Of a stretch of DNA of 64,000 nucleotides, positions 29,577-38,604 are shown in pieces. Origin of the DNA: Labilibaculum sp041595635 (GTDB lineage Bacteria > Bacteroidota > Bacteroidia > Bacteroidales > Marinifilaceae); NCBI RefSeq assembly GCF_041595635.1, contig NZ_JBFHJW010000013.1, forward strand, positions 16,037 through 80,036, in the 5' to 3' direction. The notes beneath the pieces were generated by a model. That model worked only from the letters and a program-made list of their open reading frames with translations, was not told the DNA's origin and did no database searches. The position numbers and the translations under genes are program-made. Every line of letters starts with the position of its first letter. The first letter of the stretch is position 1.

Positions 29577-30557
29577 ATGAGCAATACTTTCAGATATCGT
29601 TTTATAATCGTTGCATTATTCACTTTACTTCACGTTGTAGGCTTTTCACAAAATACAGTAGACAGTATTGTGGCAACATACCCAGCAAAATTCACTTCAT
29701 ATCAAGAATTAACCAATAGGATCGCCACCGATTTTTCGGGAGACGAAGAGCGAGCCAGAGCAGCATTTGCTTGGATTGCCATGAATGTTGCCTACGACTT
29801 GAAGGGAATCAATAACACGCAGAAGGTTCAGTTCTCCTACACCTCAAAGGAAGATTTGCAAGCTCAAAAAGAAGCTTTTCGAAAAAAATTGGCCAGCCAA
29901 GTTCTGAAAAAAAAGAGAGCTTTGTGCGAAGGTTACGCCACTCTTTACCAAGAAATCTGTAAATTGCTGAACATTGAATGTGTGATTGTAACCGGGATAG
30001 CAAAACGATTCAGCTCTGAAATAGGAAAAGCCAATCTGCCTTCGAATCATGCTTGGAATGCAGTGAAAATAAATAAAAAATGGAAGCTTGTGGATATTAC
30101 CTGGGCGGCCGGATCGGTTGATTTTGCCAAAATGATTTTCCGAAAAGCATACACACCCGCCTACTTTGCCTGTTCGCCCGAAGAGTTTGCCTTCAAACAT
30201 TATCCAGATGATCTAAATTATTTATTTTTAAACAAAGCATTTTCTAAGGAAGACTTTTCACTTCAGCCTACTGTTTTCAATCCATTTATTGGCCATGGCT
30301 ATCGAATTATTAGTCCGAAAAATGGCTCGCTCGCTCTCAAAAAAGGAAGCGATATTTCGTTTAACATTACCAATGTGAGCAGTAAAACTCAAATTTCCTA
30401 TCATTTTAGTAATGAGAAATATGCACAAAACATTCAAGTTAGTCAGAACGAAAAGGGCATTTCTTTTGCCATTCCGGCTCTAAAAAAAGGCAAAAGGGAA
30501 CTTACTATTTACTTTGACCAGCAAGCTGTACTCTCCTATTTGGTGGATATTCGATAA
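29577..30557 (+). CDS. Exported transglutaminase-like protein
   Basis: 326 residues, signal peptide 1-25. The transglutaminase-like (papain-fold) core spans about 55-200 with Cys in RALCEGYATLYQEIC, His in NHAWNAVKI and Asp in KLVDITW. A beta-rich C-terminal part (about 235-326) follows. Bacterial relatives are mostly peptidases or amidases rather than cross-linkers. The substrate is unknown. ATG start; divergent from the subtilase gene 208 bases away. Confidence 0.85.
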   Translation: MSNTFRYRFIIVALFTLLHVVGFSQNTVDSIVATYPAKFTSYQELTNRIATDFSGDEERARAAFAWIAMNVAYDLKGINNTQKVQFSYTSKEDLQAQKEAFRKKLASQVLKKKRALCEGYATLYQEICKLLNIECVIVTGIAKRFSSEIGKANLPSNHAWNAVKINKKWKLVDITWAAGSVDFAKMIFRKAYTPAYFACSPEEFAFKHYPDDLNYLFLNKAFSKEDFSLQPTVFNPFIGHGYRIISPKNGSLALKKGSDISFNITNVSSKTQISYHFSNEKYAQNIQVSQNEKGISFAIPALKKGKRELTIYFDQQAVLSYLVDIR

Positions 30558-30580
30558 TCAATTCTCTTGAAAAAAATCGA

Positions 30581-30612
30581 CAAAAAAAGCCTTTTCGAAA
30601 GTGAAAAAGCTT
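30581..30612 (-). terminator. Terminator of the NdpA-like gene
   Basis: Minus strand AAGCTTTTTC / GAAAAGGCTT stem (one mismatch) followed by seven T. It lies 23 bases past the stop at 30635. Confidence 0.65.
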
Positions 30613-30634
30613 CAGTCAATTAGAATGTTAACGA

Positions 30635-31681
30635 TCAATTCTCATCCTTAAAAAACAGTTTGTAGTAGCTCAAATCACGAGCTGCATCGTATCCTTTTTC
30701 AATAAATTTTCTTTGTCCGTGAATGTACACATGAAAGTTCTTATCCAATTTTAAAATGTGCTTAAAATGCTTTTGCTCGCTTTTCACTGCATCGTTGTTA
30801 ATCGTAAAATCTGGATTTACCGATGTTCCCTGTTCATTCTGATAGTAAGTTTTGTATTCATCAAAAGCACTTGCCACCTCGGGCTGTTCAATTACTTCCT
30901 GTTTGAACAACTCTTCATTAAATTGTTTTTTATCCTTAAAGAAATTAATCGATTTGTTCATTAAATCGATCTGATCGGCCTTGGCCACCTCATTTTCATC
31001 GTTGTAAACTTCACCAATAAAGCCTTTACACATGTCCAAATAATTTTGGGTGTGGTAAAAGTTATCTTCACGCAATGTTAGGTTCAAAAAGTCCTCTCTC
31101 CAGTACATGGCCTCTTTGGTAGCGTTGGTTTTATCCACAATACAAACCTTAAAACCTTTCTCTTTTTCCGAGTTAAAAATCAAACATCCTTTGTCCAATT
31201 TCTTGATATTAATCCCATTCTCGCAACCCAATTCAAAGTTATCCTGCTTTTGGTACACCTTTAAAAAGGTATCCTTATTTTCCGATTTAAAAATTCCTAG
31301 CGCATCGCATACTTCGCCATCAACCACACAATTTGAGAAGCCAACCAAGTAGAATTCTCCTCCTTTTATGTTCGGATGATTCGATTTTTCGTACAAATGC
31401 ACGGCAATATTGGTCGATTGATCGTAAAAAGAAGCATTCTCCTCGAAATATTCTGCGGCATAGCAAAATACTTCGTTCATATTCAAATCTGTTTCGTGCT
31501 GGAAATTATAGAATTCCTCCTTATTAAAGGCCGTTAAAAAATACTTTAACAGGATATCTCTTACATCATCATCTTCCATTAAAATTTCCGATTTGGAAAG
31601 CTTTAACTCTTCATCGTGATGTTTGTTTCCTACATTGTGAACCACAATTCGGTCCAGATTTATATCTTCGAAATTGAACAT
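30635..31681 (-). CDS. Nucleoid-associated protein, NdpA/YejK family
   Basis: 348 residues, no signal peptide. The opening INLDRIVVHNVGNKHHDEEL, the middle YLVGFSNCVVDG and the GCLIFNSEKEKGF region are typical of the NdpA family seen in Bacteroidota. E. coli YejK associates with the nucleoid, but a biochemical role is not established. ATG start; divergent from the esterase gene 95 bases away. Single gene. Confidence 0.8.
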   Translation of the reverse strand: MFNFEDINLDRIVVHNVGNKHHDEELKLSKSEILMEDDDVRDILLKYFLTAFNKEEFYNFQHETDLNMNEVFCYAAEYFEENASFYDQSTNIAVHLYEKSNHPNIKGGEFYLVGFSNCVVDGEVCDALGIFKSENKDTFLKVYQKQDNFELGCENGINIKKLDKGCLIFNSEKEKGFKVCIVDKTNATKEAMYWREDFLNLTLREDNFYHTQNYLDMCKGFIGEVYNDENEVAKADQIDLMNKSINFFKDKKQFNEELFKQEVIEQPEVASAFDEYKTYYQNEQGTSVNPDFTINNDAVKSEQKHFKHILKLDKNFHVYIHGQRKFIEKGYDAARDLSYYKLFFKDEN

Positions 31682-31776
31682 GTTTTTCTTTTTTTAAATA
31701 TGCGGGTAAAGATACAGAATTTCCTTTTTAACTTATCGCGACTATTCGTAGATTTACTAAATTAAAAACCCGAATC

Positions 31777-32460
31777 ATGAACAAACGAAGTGTTTTCAGC
31801 CTATTCATTCTACTCTTTTCAATCACCAGTATGCACGCACAACAAGTCGAAAAGTTATCCAAATCAGGACTCCACTATTTAGAATACATCCCCACAGGAC
31901 AGCAAGCGGGAGAAAAATTGCCCCTACTCATTTTCCTTCACGGGATGGGCGAAAGAGGCGATGATTTAAGCAAAGTTAAATTTCATGGTCCTCCTTCTTT
32001 TCTAGATACTAAAAGCGATTTCCCTTTCCTTTGTATCTCCCCCCAATGTCCCGACAGCTTGTATTGGAACGAAGAAATCCTGCTTCCCTTCTACGATGAA
32101 ATTCTAGCAGAATATCCGGTTGATAAAAGCCGAATCTACATCACCGGATTGAGTATGGGTGGCTTTGGCACCTGGGCTTCGATAATTGCCAAACCCAATC
32201 TTTTTGCTGCTGCAGTCCCCATTTGCGGAGGCGGAGATGCCAGTAAGCTCGAATCTATAAAATCCATGCCTATCTGGGTTTTCCACGGAGCTAAAGATGA
32301 TGTTGTTCCTCTTATTCGTTCTCAAGAAATGGTGAATGGACTCAAAAATTTAGGAAGCCCTGTGAAGTTCACCATCTATCCCGAGGCTTTGCACAACTCA
32401 TGGACAGAAACCTATAACAATCAAGAAGTTTACAATTGGTTGCTACAACAAAAAAAATAA
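31777..32460 (+). CDS. Exported alpha/beta-hydrolase esterase
   Basis: 227 residues with a signal peptide (to about residue 21, SITSMHA). The oxyanion stretch PLLIFLHGMGERGDDL, the nucleophile elbow GLSMGGFGTW, an Asp in GAKDDVVP and a His in EALHNSW complete the triad. Belongs to the dienelactone-hydrolase/phospholipase-like esterases, some of which act on acylated plant polysaccharides. The substrate is unknown. Confidence 0.85.
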   Translation: MNKRSVFSLFILLFSITSMHAQQVEKLSKSGLHYLEYIPTGQQAGEKLPLLIFLHGMGERGDDLSKVKFHGPPSFLDTKSDFPFLCISPQCPDSLYWNEEILLPFYDEILAEYPVDKSRIYITGLSMGGFGTWASIIAKPNLFAAAVPICGGGDASKLESIKSMPIWVFHGAKDDVVPLIRSQEMVNGLKNLGSPVKFTIYPEALHNSWTETYNNQEVYNWLLQQKK

Positions 32461-32475
32461 TTTTCACAAACTTTT

Positions 32476-32505
32476 AAAGCAAGCTATTAACGGTTTGCTT
32501 TTTTT
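32476..32505 (+). terminator. Terminator after the esterase gene
   Basis: AAAGCAA / TTGCTTT stem followed by a T run. It overlaps the last codons of the convergent PepSY gene. Confidence 0.6.
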
Positions 32506-34010
32506 CTTTGTTTGCGATACAAAAGATAACCGGTGATTAATATTAAAAGAATACTAATACCTGCTAAAGGAATAAAAAGAATGTAGAAAGGCCCAAAAAT
32601 GTATTGGTAAATTCTTCCGGTATGAATTTCCAGACACAAATTCCAAAGCGACATAGGCACTTGTTGAATACTTTGCGGCATCTCTGCAAAGCCAGTAGCA
32701 TCGGTTAAGTTGCCTGCACCCAAATTGTAATCAAATACTATTTCTCGCCCTTTTGCATCCTTGCAATATCCAGCAATGGGATGCGATGAAATGGGCGGTC
32801 CCATTTTTGTTACCACAACATGAGGTTTTTTCGTAATGTAATTGAATATAAGTGCCCTTTCGGGGATCCAATAAAAAATACCACTAAACGAGCCAACCAA
32901 GTAGTTGCCTGCGCTCACTTTCTCGAGCACATTAACGCCCATCACCGAAACAGGTGGCTGCGACACATATTTTTGCAGTGCCGTGGCAAACAAATCATCC
33001 GAATAGTAAATTCCTTCACTGCTAGCTAATATTACTCTCTTTAATTCCTCATCGTATATGATTCTGCGAAGCTTATCGTTCCAGGGATTTGCATCATTCA
33101 GATGTGTAAAAGGAATTTTACCAACACGACTATTGGCTATCGCAATAAGCAAAGGAGGACGCAAAAACATACCAGTAAGCGTGCATACTAACAAAAAAAC
33201 AATCAGCCAATTTCCTATGTGATTGTGCCACTTCAAGTTAAACTTCAGAAAGCTGATCTTTCCCTTTGCTCCTTTTCCTTTCTTTTTCAGACTTTTAATC
33301 CATTTAGGGAAGAAAAAATAAACCAAACCACTAAAGCTGAGAAAAATAAATACCAGGCCTAAAAAGTCCACAAACAACTTTCCAAAAATACCAAAAGCCT
33401 CACCACTATGTACTTCCCAAAGTGTTTTGAACAAGCTAATTTTTCCATCATAATCATCAGCTGGTAGAATTTCCACAACTTGAAAACCCGAATCTGTTTG
33501 TTTCAAAAGATGACTTCGAGTTAGAACATACAGATTGGAATCTATCTCCATCAAATCGACAATTCGCTGCTCGTCCAAAGGCAAATGAATTCGCTTCCAT
33601 TTCTCATTCTGAAACTGATACAAACCCAAAAGAGTTGCAGCATAAAGTTCCCCTGAACTACTCGTCATCAATTTCGTCACTTTCCTATGATCCACCCCTT
33701 TTGAAAAACCAGCATTGAAATCGGAAAATGTTTTGAAGTTATCCGTTGATTTCCAAACGCCAATATTGCCATAAATCAAAGCAGTGTCTCCCTGAATTTG
33801 AAGAGCTGATTTTACCGCTGCCTTATTCCAATTAGCATACTGATACTCACTCCCCAGGTATTTCCGATTCACATCAAAGGAAGAAAATACGCCACGATGA
33901 TTCATGATAATTCCCGATACGGCAAACAAAAGAATAAATACACTCAGAACCAAGGATGGCCATTTGTGGTATTTCTTCAAAAATGCAATTGATTTACTTC
34001 TATTACTCAC
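32487..34010 (-). CDS. PepSY-associated transmembrane protein
   Basis: 507 residues with four membrane segments (about 18-38, 215-235, 258-282, 470-495). The helical motifs KYHKWPSLVLSVFILLFAVS and LKWHNHIGNWLIVFLLVCTL carry the conserved helix-associated histidines of PepSY_TM proteins. The periplasmic loops are large and beta-rich. In Bacteroidota such proteins often accompany metal or siderophore uptake; ferric reductase roles have been proposed for relatives. No TonB receptor is adjacent here. The start is GTG at 34010, as no upstream ATG is in frame. Confidence 0.75.
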   Translation of the reverse strand: MSNRSKSIAFLKKYHKWPSLVLSVFILLFAVSGIIMNHRGVFSSFDVNRKYLGSEYQYANWNKAAVKSALQIQGDTALIYGNIGVWKSTDNFKTFSDFNAGFSKGVDHRKVTKLMTSSSGELYAATLLGLYQFQNEKWKRIHLPLDEQRIVDLMEIDSNLYVLTRSHLLKQTDSGFQVVEILPADDYDGKISLFKTLWEVHSGEAFGIFGKLFVDFLGLVFIFLSFSGLVYFFFPKWIKSLKKKGKGAKGKISFLKFNLKWHNHIGNWLIVFLLVCTLTGMFLRPPLLIAIANSRVGKIPFTHLNDANPWNDKLRRIIYDEELKRVILASSEGIYYSDDLFATALQKYVSQPPVSVMGVNVLEKVSAGNYLVGSFSGIFYWIPERALIFNYITKKPHVVVTKMGPPISSHPIAGYCKDAKGREIVFDYNLGAGNLTDATGFAEMPQSIQQVPMSLWNLCLEIHTGRIYQYIFGPFYILFIPLAGISILLILITGYLLYRKQRKKANR

Positions 34011-34084
34011 AGCTGATACAATTCAAAAAATACAACTCATGCAAAATATGCATTCTCCATTTCTACTCCATTGGAGTCAATACA

Positions 34085-34136
34085 AAAAAACTGCCTGAAA
34101 GTAGAAATTACATCCCCTACAACAGACAGTTTTTCC
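34085..34136 (-). terminator. Hairpin with T run in the hcp-PepSY gap
   Basis: Minus strand: ACTGTCTG / CAGGCAGT stem (one G-U) with an inner GTAG / CTAC pair, followed by eight T. It lies after the hcp terminator (34181-34236) and before the PepSY start. So it either ends a short separate RNA of about 100 bases or acts as a leader attenuator of the PepSY gene (inference). Confidence 0.6.
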
Positions 34137-34180
34137 TTATAATTAAAAAAACCTATTCAATCATCTAAGTAAATACTGAT

Positions 34181-34236
34181 AAAAAATGTTCCGTCATCAA
34201 ATCCCCTCTTTCAACTTTCTATCGCGGAACATTTTT
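34181..34236 (-). terminator. Terminator of hcp
   Basis: AAAAATGTTCCG / CGGAACATTTTT stem with a 31-base loop and T run on the minus strand, 16 bases past the hcp stop. Confidence 0.75.
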
Positions 34237-34251
34237 ATACAGTTAATAAAC

Positions 34252-35898
34252 CTAGTTCAAAAATAATTTCATATCCTCATCAACAGTTCCAATTCCTGCA
34301 ATTCCGAATGTATCAACCAATACCTTAGCCACATTTGGCGAAAGGAAAGCTGGCAATGTTGGTCCAAGGTGAATATTTTTCACTCCTAAAGAAAGAAGAG
34401 CCAACAATACGATTACTGCTTTTTGCTCGTACCATGCAATGTTATAAGCAATAGGCAATTCGTTAATATCATTCAATTCAAATACTTCTTTCAATTTTAA
34501 AGCAATCACAGCAAGAGAATAAGAATCGTTACACTGACCCGCATCTAATACTCTTGGAATTCCTCCGATATCGCCTAACTCTAATTTATTGTAACGATAT
34601 TTTGCACAACCTGCGGTTAAAATCACTGTATCTTTTGGCAAAGCAGCAGCAAATTCGGTATAATAATCACGACCTTTCATACGTCCATCGCAACCTGCCA
34701 TCACAAAGAATTTACGGATAGCACCTGTTTTCACAGCATCAACTACCTTATCAGCCAATTGCATCACTTGATTGTGAGCAAATCCACCAATTATTTCTCC
34801 TTTTTCGATTTCGGTTGGAGCCGCACAAGTTTTGGCTAACTTAATAATCTCCGAAAAATCTTTTTTACCATTCTCATCAGCAGTAATGTGCTTAAATCCT
34901 GGGAAACCAGAAGCTCCAGTGGTAAATACTTTATCTTGATAAGTTGAGTTCGCTTTTGGAGGAACAATACAGTTGGTTGTAAACAAGATAGGCCCGTTAA
35001 ATGTCTCGAACTCTTCGTTTTGCTTCCACCATGCATTTCCATAGTTACCTACAAAGTGCTTGTATTTTTTGAATGCAGGATAGTAGTTCGCTGGCAACAT
35101 CTCAGAGTGAGTGTACACATCAACACCAGTTCCTTCGGTTTGCTTCAACAAGTCTTCCATATCTTTTAAGTCGTGACCTGAGATTAGGATTCCTGGCTTA
35201 TCGCTCACACCAATATTTACTTTAGTAATTTCAGGATTACCGTAAGCTGTTGTGTTGGCTTCATCGAGCATTGCCATGGCAGTTACTCCATTTGCACCAC
35301 ATTCCATTACCAAAGCAACCAACTCATCTGCTGTAAGAGAATCATCAGTTGTTGCTTCCAAAGCTTTTTGCATGAATGCGTACATTTCATTCTTCTCGAA
35401 TCCCAAGTTATCTGCATGCTCAACGTAGGCAGCCAATCCTTTTAAGCCATAAATTGTCAATTCTCTTAGAGAACGAATATCTTCATTTTCTGTTGATAAA
35501 ACGCCAATTACACGAGCTTTAGCATCAAAATCGTTTTCAGCATCAGCAAACCAGGTAGCCGAATGATGAAGTTTGTCGCAAGTTACACCTGCAGCCTCTG
35601 CCTGAGTTTTGATTTCTTCGCGAAGTTGTAATCCTTCACGTATGGCAGCTACAAATTTTACCTTATCGAAGTTAGCGTTGGTAATGGTCATAAACAAACC
35701 ATTCATGATGAAATGATTTACTTTTTCATTCTCAATTCCAGCTTCACGAGCTTTAGTACTGTACACCGAGATTCCTCTCATTACGTACATCAGTAGATCC
35801 TGGATATTTGCAACCTCATCGGTTTTTCCACAAACTCCTTTAATTGTGCAGCCAGTTCCTTTTGCTGCTTCCTGACACTGATAACAAAACATGCTCAT
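34252..35898 (-). CDS. hcp: Hybrid-cluster protein (hydroxylamine reductase)
   Basis: 548 residues. The N-terminal cysteine set CYQCQEAAKGTGC followed by GVCGK (CX2C-X8-C-X5-C) binds the cubane cluster. The hybrid-cluster ligands occur in the second half (TTNCIVPP, AGCDGRM, TAGCAKYRYN, DAGQCND). Hcp reduces nitric oxide or hydroxylamine and protects anaerobes from nitrosative stress; no Hcr reductase is next to it. The frame is open to a TTG at 35934, but ATG at 35898 (MSMFCYQC) is chosen. A CRP/FNR-type palindrome sits about -41 from the predicted transcript start, see 36005-36049. Confidence 0.94.
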   Translation of the reverse strand: MSMFCYQCQEAAKGTGCTIKGVCGKTDEVANIQDLLMYVMRGISVYSTKAREAGIENEKVNHFIMNGLFMTITNANFDKVKFVAAIREGLQLREEIKTQAEAAGVTCDKLHHSATWFADAENDFDAKARVIGVLSTENEDIRSLRELTIYGLKGLAAYVEHADNLGFEKNEMYAFMQKALEATTDDSLTADELVALVMECGANGVTAMAMLDEANTTAYGNPEITKVNIGVSDKPGILISGHDLKDMEDLLKQTEGTGVDVYTHSEMLPANYYPAFKKYKHFVGNYGNAWWKQNEEFETFNGPILFTTNCIVPPKANSTYQDKVFTTGASGFPGFKHITADENGKKDFSEIIKLAKTCAAPTEIEKGEIIGGFAHNQVMQLADKVVDAVKTGAIRKFFVMAGCDGRMKGRDYYTEFAAALPKDTVILTAGCAKYRYNKLELGDIGGIPRVLDAGQCNDSYSLAVIALKLKEVFELNDINELPIAYNIAWYEQKAVIVLLALLSLGVKNIHLGPTLPAFLSPNVAKVLVDTFGIAGIGTVDEDMKLFLN

Positions 35899-36004
35899 AA
35901 TTTTATCTTTTAGTAATATTGATATTTTACTCAAGTTACGAATTCAAGAAAGAACCTGCTAAAATATTCCATTCTCAGGAATTGCAATTTATCTTTCAAC
36001 ACTA

Positions 36005-36049
36005 CAAAGATGAAGCATGCTGTTCAGAAAAAGTGTAACGAATGTTACA
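36005..36049 (-). promoter_or_regulatory. hcp promoter with CRP/FNR-type operator
   Basis: A perfect palindrome TGTAAC-GAAT-GTTACA (36034-36049) has the TGTAA-N6-TTACA layout of CRP/FNR-family sites. On the minus strand a -7-like CATCTTTG (36005-36012, one mismatch to TAnnTTTG) follows. With that box the operator centre lies near -41, the position of a class II activator. In Porphyromonas gingivalis hcp is activated by the CRP/FNR-family regulator HcpR, which is the obvious candidate here. Confidence 0.65.
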
Positions 36050-36103
36050 AAATCAAAATAATTAGGATTTTTTCATCCTTTTTTCTCCTTTAAAGATAGA
36101 AAT

Positions 36104-36133
36104 AAAAAAATCCCAGTCGAAAATCGACTGGGA
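36104..36133 (-). terminator. Terminator of the small periplasmic protein gene
   Basis: Perfect TCCCAGTCGA / TCGACTGGGA hairpin with an AAA/TTT loop and seven T on the minus strand. Confidence 0.9.
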
Positions 36134-36154
36134 CAGTATTTATACAATAATCTT

Positions 36155-36520
36155 TTACATTAAATCTTTACAATTCTGCTTGAGTTCTTCTTTTAACTCG
36201 CACTTACATTCAATATAACTTGCTAATTGCCTATCGGATAGAAATTTTTGCATTTCCATTTCCTTTCGTTGTAGGCTATCTCGAACTGCCTGCATACAAG
36301 TAAATCCATTTTTCGCTCCAATTAAAGCTTGTATTTCTTTCTCGTATTTTAAATTTAGCACCTCAATCTTAGCAATCTGATCGGCTGATAAGTCCAGTTT
36401 TTTTTCCATCCACGATGTAATTAAATCTGCTCTTTTTTGGGCCTCAGAATTATTCTTAGCACTCACAGTAAAACTCACCAATACAAGTAGAAGAACTATA
36501 CCTCTTGTAACAATCTTCAT
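36155..36520 (-). CDS. Small periplasmic helical protein (Spy/CpxP-like shape)
   Basis: 121 residues with a signal peptide (MKIVTRGIVLLLVLVSFTVS). The mature part is all-helical and highly charged, with LDLSADQIAKIEVLNLKYEK resembling the LTxxQ-type motif of Spy/CpxP chaperone-like proteins, and four cysteines (TCMQ, ECKCE, NCKD). The function is not established. The frame reaches 36547, but ATG at 36520 gives the signal peptide. Own terminator; monocistronic. Confidence 0.65.
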   Translation of the reverse strand: MKIVTRGIVLLLVLVSFTVSAKNNSEAQKRADLITSWMEKKLDLSADQIAKIEVLNLKYEKEIQALIGAKNGFTCMQAVRDSLQRKEMEMQKFLSDRQLASYIECKCELKEELKQNCKDLM

Positions 36521-36752
36521 ATACTGTTTTTTTAGTTTACACATCAATCAAACAACTATACTAACGTTTTTTGTCAATAAAAAGTTGCCTAAACTCTGGA
36601 AATTTATGTCTTTAAAATTAGAATTCCAAATATAATTAAACTTAAACACCTACTATTCAACGAATAAAACTAACACAGCTTCAATAAGTACAGGATACCA
36701 TTAATTAAAAATTATTTAATAATTTAGACATCCCTTTCTACTTCAACAGATG

Positions 36753-36760
36753 TAAATTTG
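36753..36760 (+). promoter_or_regulatory. -7 promoter box of the HAD/EEP operon
   Basis: TAAATTTG is a perfect TAnnTTTG. It overlaps the TTG that opens the longest frame (36758), so translation cannot start there; this supports ATG at 36821. Confidence 0.5.
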
Positions 36761-36820
36761 ATGATTAAAAGTGGAATAAACTATAAAAAGCTATTTATTA
36801 GCACTTTAAAACAAAAAAAT

Positions 36821-37405
36821 ATGGAATCTATAAATATATTTCCGAGTACAAAAGCATTCATTTTTGATCTGGATGGAACATTGGCTGACACTATGCCCTT
36901 GCACTTTGAAGCATGGAAAAAAACAGCAGCAATCATGAATCTGGAATTTAGTGCCGATTTTTTAAAAAGCTGTGCAGGAATGCCATCCTCAAAAATTATT
37001 GAATTACTCAATAAAAAAAACAAGCGCTCTATTGACCCTGAAGAATTCTCCAATTTGAAAGAAGAGTTTTTTACAAAGGATATGCACAAAATAAAAGAGA
37101 TTTCGGCCGTTACCGATTTAGTATACAAATACCATGGCAAAATACCAATGGCGGTTGGAACTGGTGGAAAACGGAACATTGCAAGTGAAACCTTACAAAT
37201 TTTAGGATTAGACAAGTACATCAAAATCCTGGTAAGTGCCGATGATGTTGAAAATCACAAACCTCAACCAGATACATTCTTAAAATGTGCTGAATTAATG
37301 GGAATTGCTCCCGAAAATTGCCAGGTATTCGAAGACGCAATATTGGGTTTTGAAGCTGCTAAAGCTGCAGGCATGCAGGTTACCGATGTCACTCCTTTTT
37401 ATTAA
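36821..37405 (+). CDS. HAD-superfamily phosphatase / beta-phosphoglucomutase-like
   Basis: 194 residues. Motif I FIFDLDGTLADTMPLH, motif II GTGG (replacing the usual T/S-containing turn after MAVG), the motif III Lys in ENHKPQPD and motif IV FEDAILGFEAAKAAGM. Cap of the beta-PGM/YqaB type. Probably dephosphorylates a small sugar phosphate. The start is ATG at 36821, not the upstream TTG. Followed after 21 bases by the EEP lipoprotein gene, probably one transcript. Confidence 0.85.
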   Translation: MESINIFPSTKAFIFDLDGTLADTMPLHFEAWKKTAAIMNLEFSADFLKSCAGMPSSKIIELLNKKNKRSIDPEEFSNLKEEFFTKDMHKIKEISAVTDLVYKYHGKIPMAVGTGGKRNIASETLQILGLDKYIKILVSADDVENHKPQPDTFLKCAELMGIAPENCQVFEDAILGFEAAKAAGMQVTDVTPFY

Positions 37406-37426
37406 AATTAATTAAATCACTACACA

Positions 37427-38440
37427 TTGAAGAAAATACTATTTGTCTTTACGGTAGCACTCCTAGCCGTTTCTTGTTCGCAGGAAAAAAAAGAGTACAC
37501 GCTTGCATTTTATAATGTTGAAAATTTATTTGACACCATTAACGATCCTAACACTTGGGATGACGATTTTACTCCCGAAGGAAAATTAGAATACAGCTCA
37601 AAACGCTACGAGAATAAACTACTTCATCTATCTGAAGTTTTGTCCTCTATCAATAAAAAAGAACTTCCTGCTATTATCGGACTTTGTGAAATCGAAAATC
37701 GCAGTGTACTGGAAGATCTAATTAGTCAGAAAAAGTTAAAAAAAGGCGATTACAGTATTGTTCAAACCGACAGTCCCGATGGCAGAGGAATCGACTGTGC
37801 TCTTTTGTACCAAAAAAGCACTTTTAAAGCTCTCAGTCAGAATTTTATTGGCATTCACATACCAACGGAACCAAACTACAAAACAAGAGATATTCTTCAT
37901 GTTAAAGGAGTTTTCGCTGCAAAAGACACTTTAGACATCTTTGTAAATCATTGGCCTTCGAGAAGAGGTGGCATGAAAGAATCAGAAAAATACCGTGTAT
38001 TTGTAGCCACACAATTAAAAAAAGCAGTTGATCAAATACAGAAAAAAAATCTAAATGCCAATATCATTATCATGGGTGATTTTAACGATGAACCTACTAA
38101 TAAATCGGCTGAAGAAATCTTATGCGCCACCAACAACAAGGATACTTCTAAACCAGAAGCTCTCTACAATCTGATGTACGACCTAAAAATGCAGGGAAAA
38201 GGCAGTTACAATTACAGAGGTAATTGGAACATGCTCGACAATATAATTGTCTCGAACAGCCTTCTTTCAAATACAAATGGCTTGCACACTAATCATCAGA
38301 ATGGAAAAATTTTCACCGAAAAATGGATTTGCTACCAAAATGAAGATGGTACTTATGTTCCGAGTCGCAGTTATTCTGGTCCAAAATACTACGGCGGATA
38401 CAGCGATCATTTCCCCGTTTACTTTCAACTAGGCTATTAA
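37427..38440 (+). CDS. Endonuclease/exonuclease/phosphatase-family lipoprotein
   Basis: 337 residues with a lipoprotein signal (MKKILFVFTVALLAVSCSQ, Cys 17). The EEP fold shows FYNVENLFDT (Asn), IIGLCEIENR (metal Glu), DIFVNHWPSRRGG (His), IIMGDFNDEP (Asp, Asn) and a final GYSDHFPVYF (Asp-His). Envelope-anchored nuclease or phosphodiesterase. The start codon is TTG at 37427; no in-frame ATG exists upstream, and the signal peptide fixes this start. Confidence 0.85.
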   Translation: MKKILFVFTVALLAVSCSQEKKEYTLAFYNVENLFDTINDPNTWDDDFTPEGKLEYSSKRYENKLLHLSEVLSSINKKELPAIIGLCEIENRSVLEDLISQKKLKKGDYSIVQTDSPDGRGIDCALLYQKSTFKALSQNFIGIHIPTEPNYKTRDILHVKGVFAAKDTLDIFVNHWPSRRGGMKESEKYRVFVATQLKKAVDQIQKKNLNANIIIMGDFNDEPTNKSAEEILCATNNKDTSKPEALYNLMYDLKMQGKGSYNYRGNWNMLDNIIVSNSLLSNTNGLHTNHQNGKIFTEKWICYQNEDGTYVPSRSYSGPKYYGGYSDHFPVYFQLGY

Positions 38441-38460
38441 AAATACTAAAACATCAACAA

Positions 38461-38496
38461 AAACAGCTGATTGCCACAAAGGTAATCAGCTGTTTT
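38461..38496 (+). terminator. Terminator of the HAD/EEP operon
   Basis: Stem AACAGCTGATT / AATCAGCTGTT with an inner CC/GG pair and a TTTT run. Confidence 0.88.
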
Positions 38497-38604
38497 GCTA
38501 TTAAAAAATGCTCAAATTCAATAGTTTTTTACGATAAAACAATCTAGCTTCATTTTCTTTCTATAATTTAGCAAATTAGACTAGGGATTATTCAAACGTA
38601 TTGC

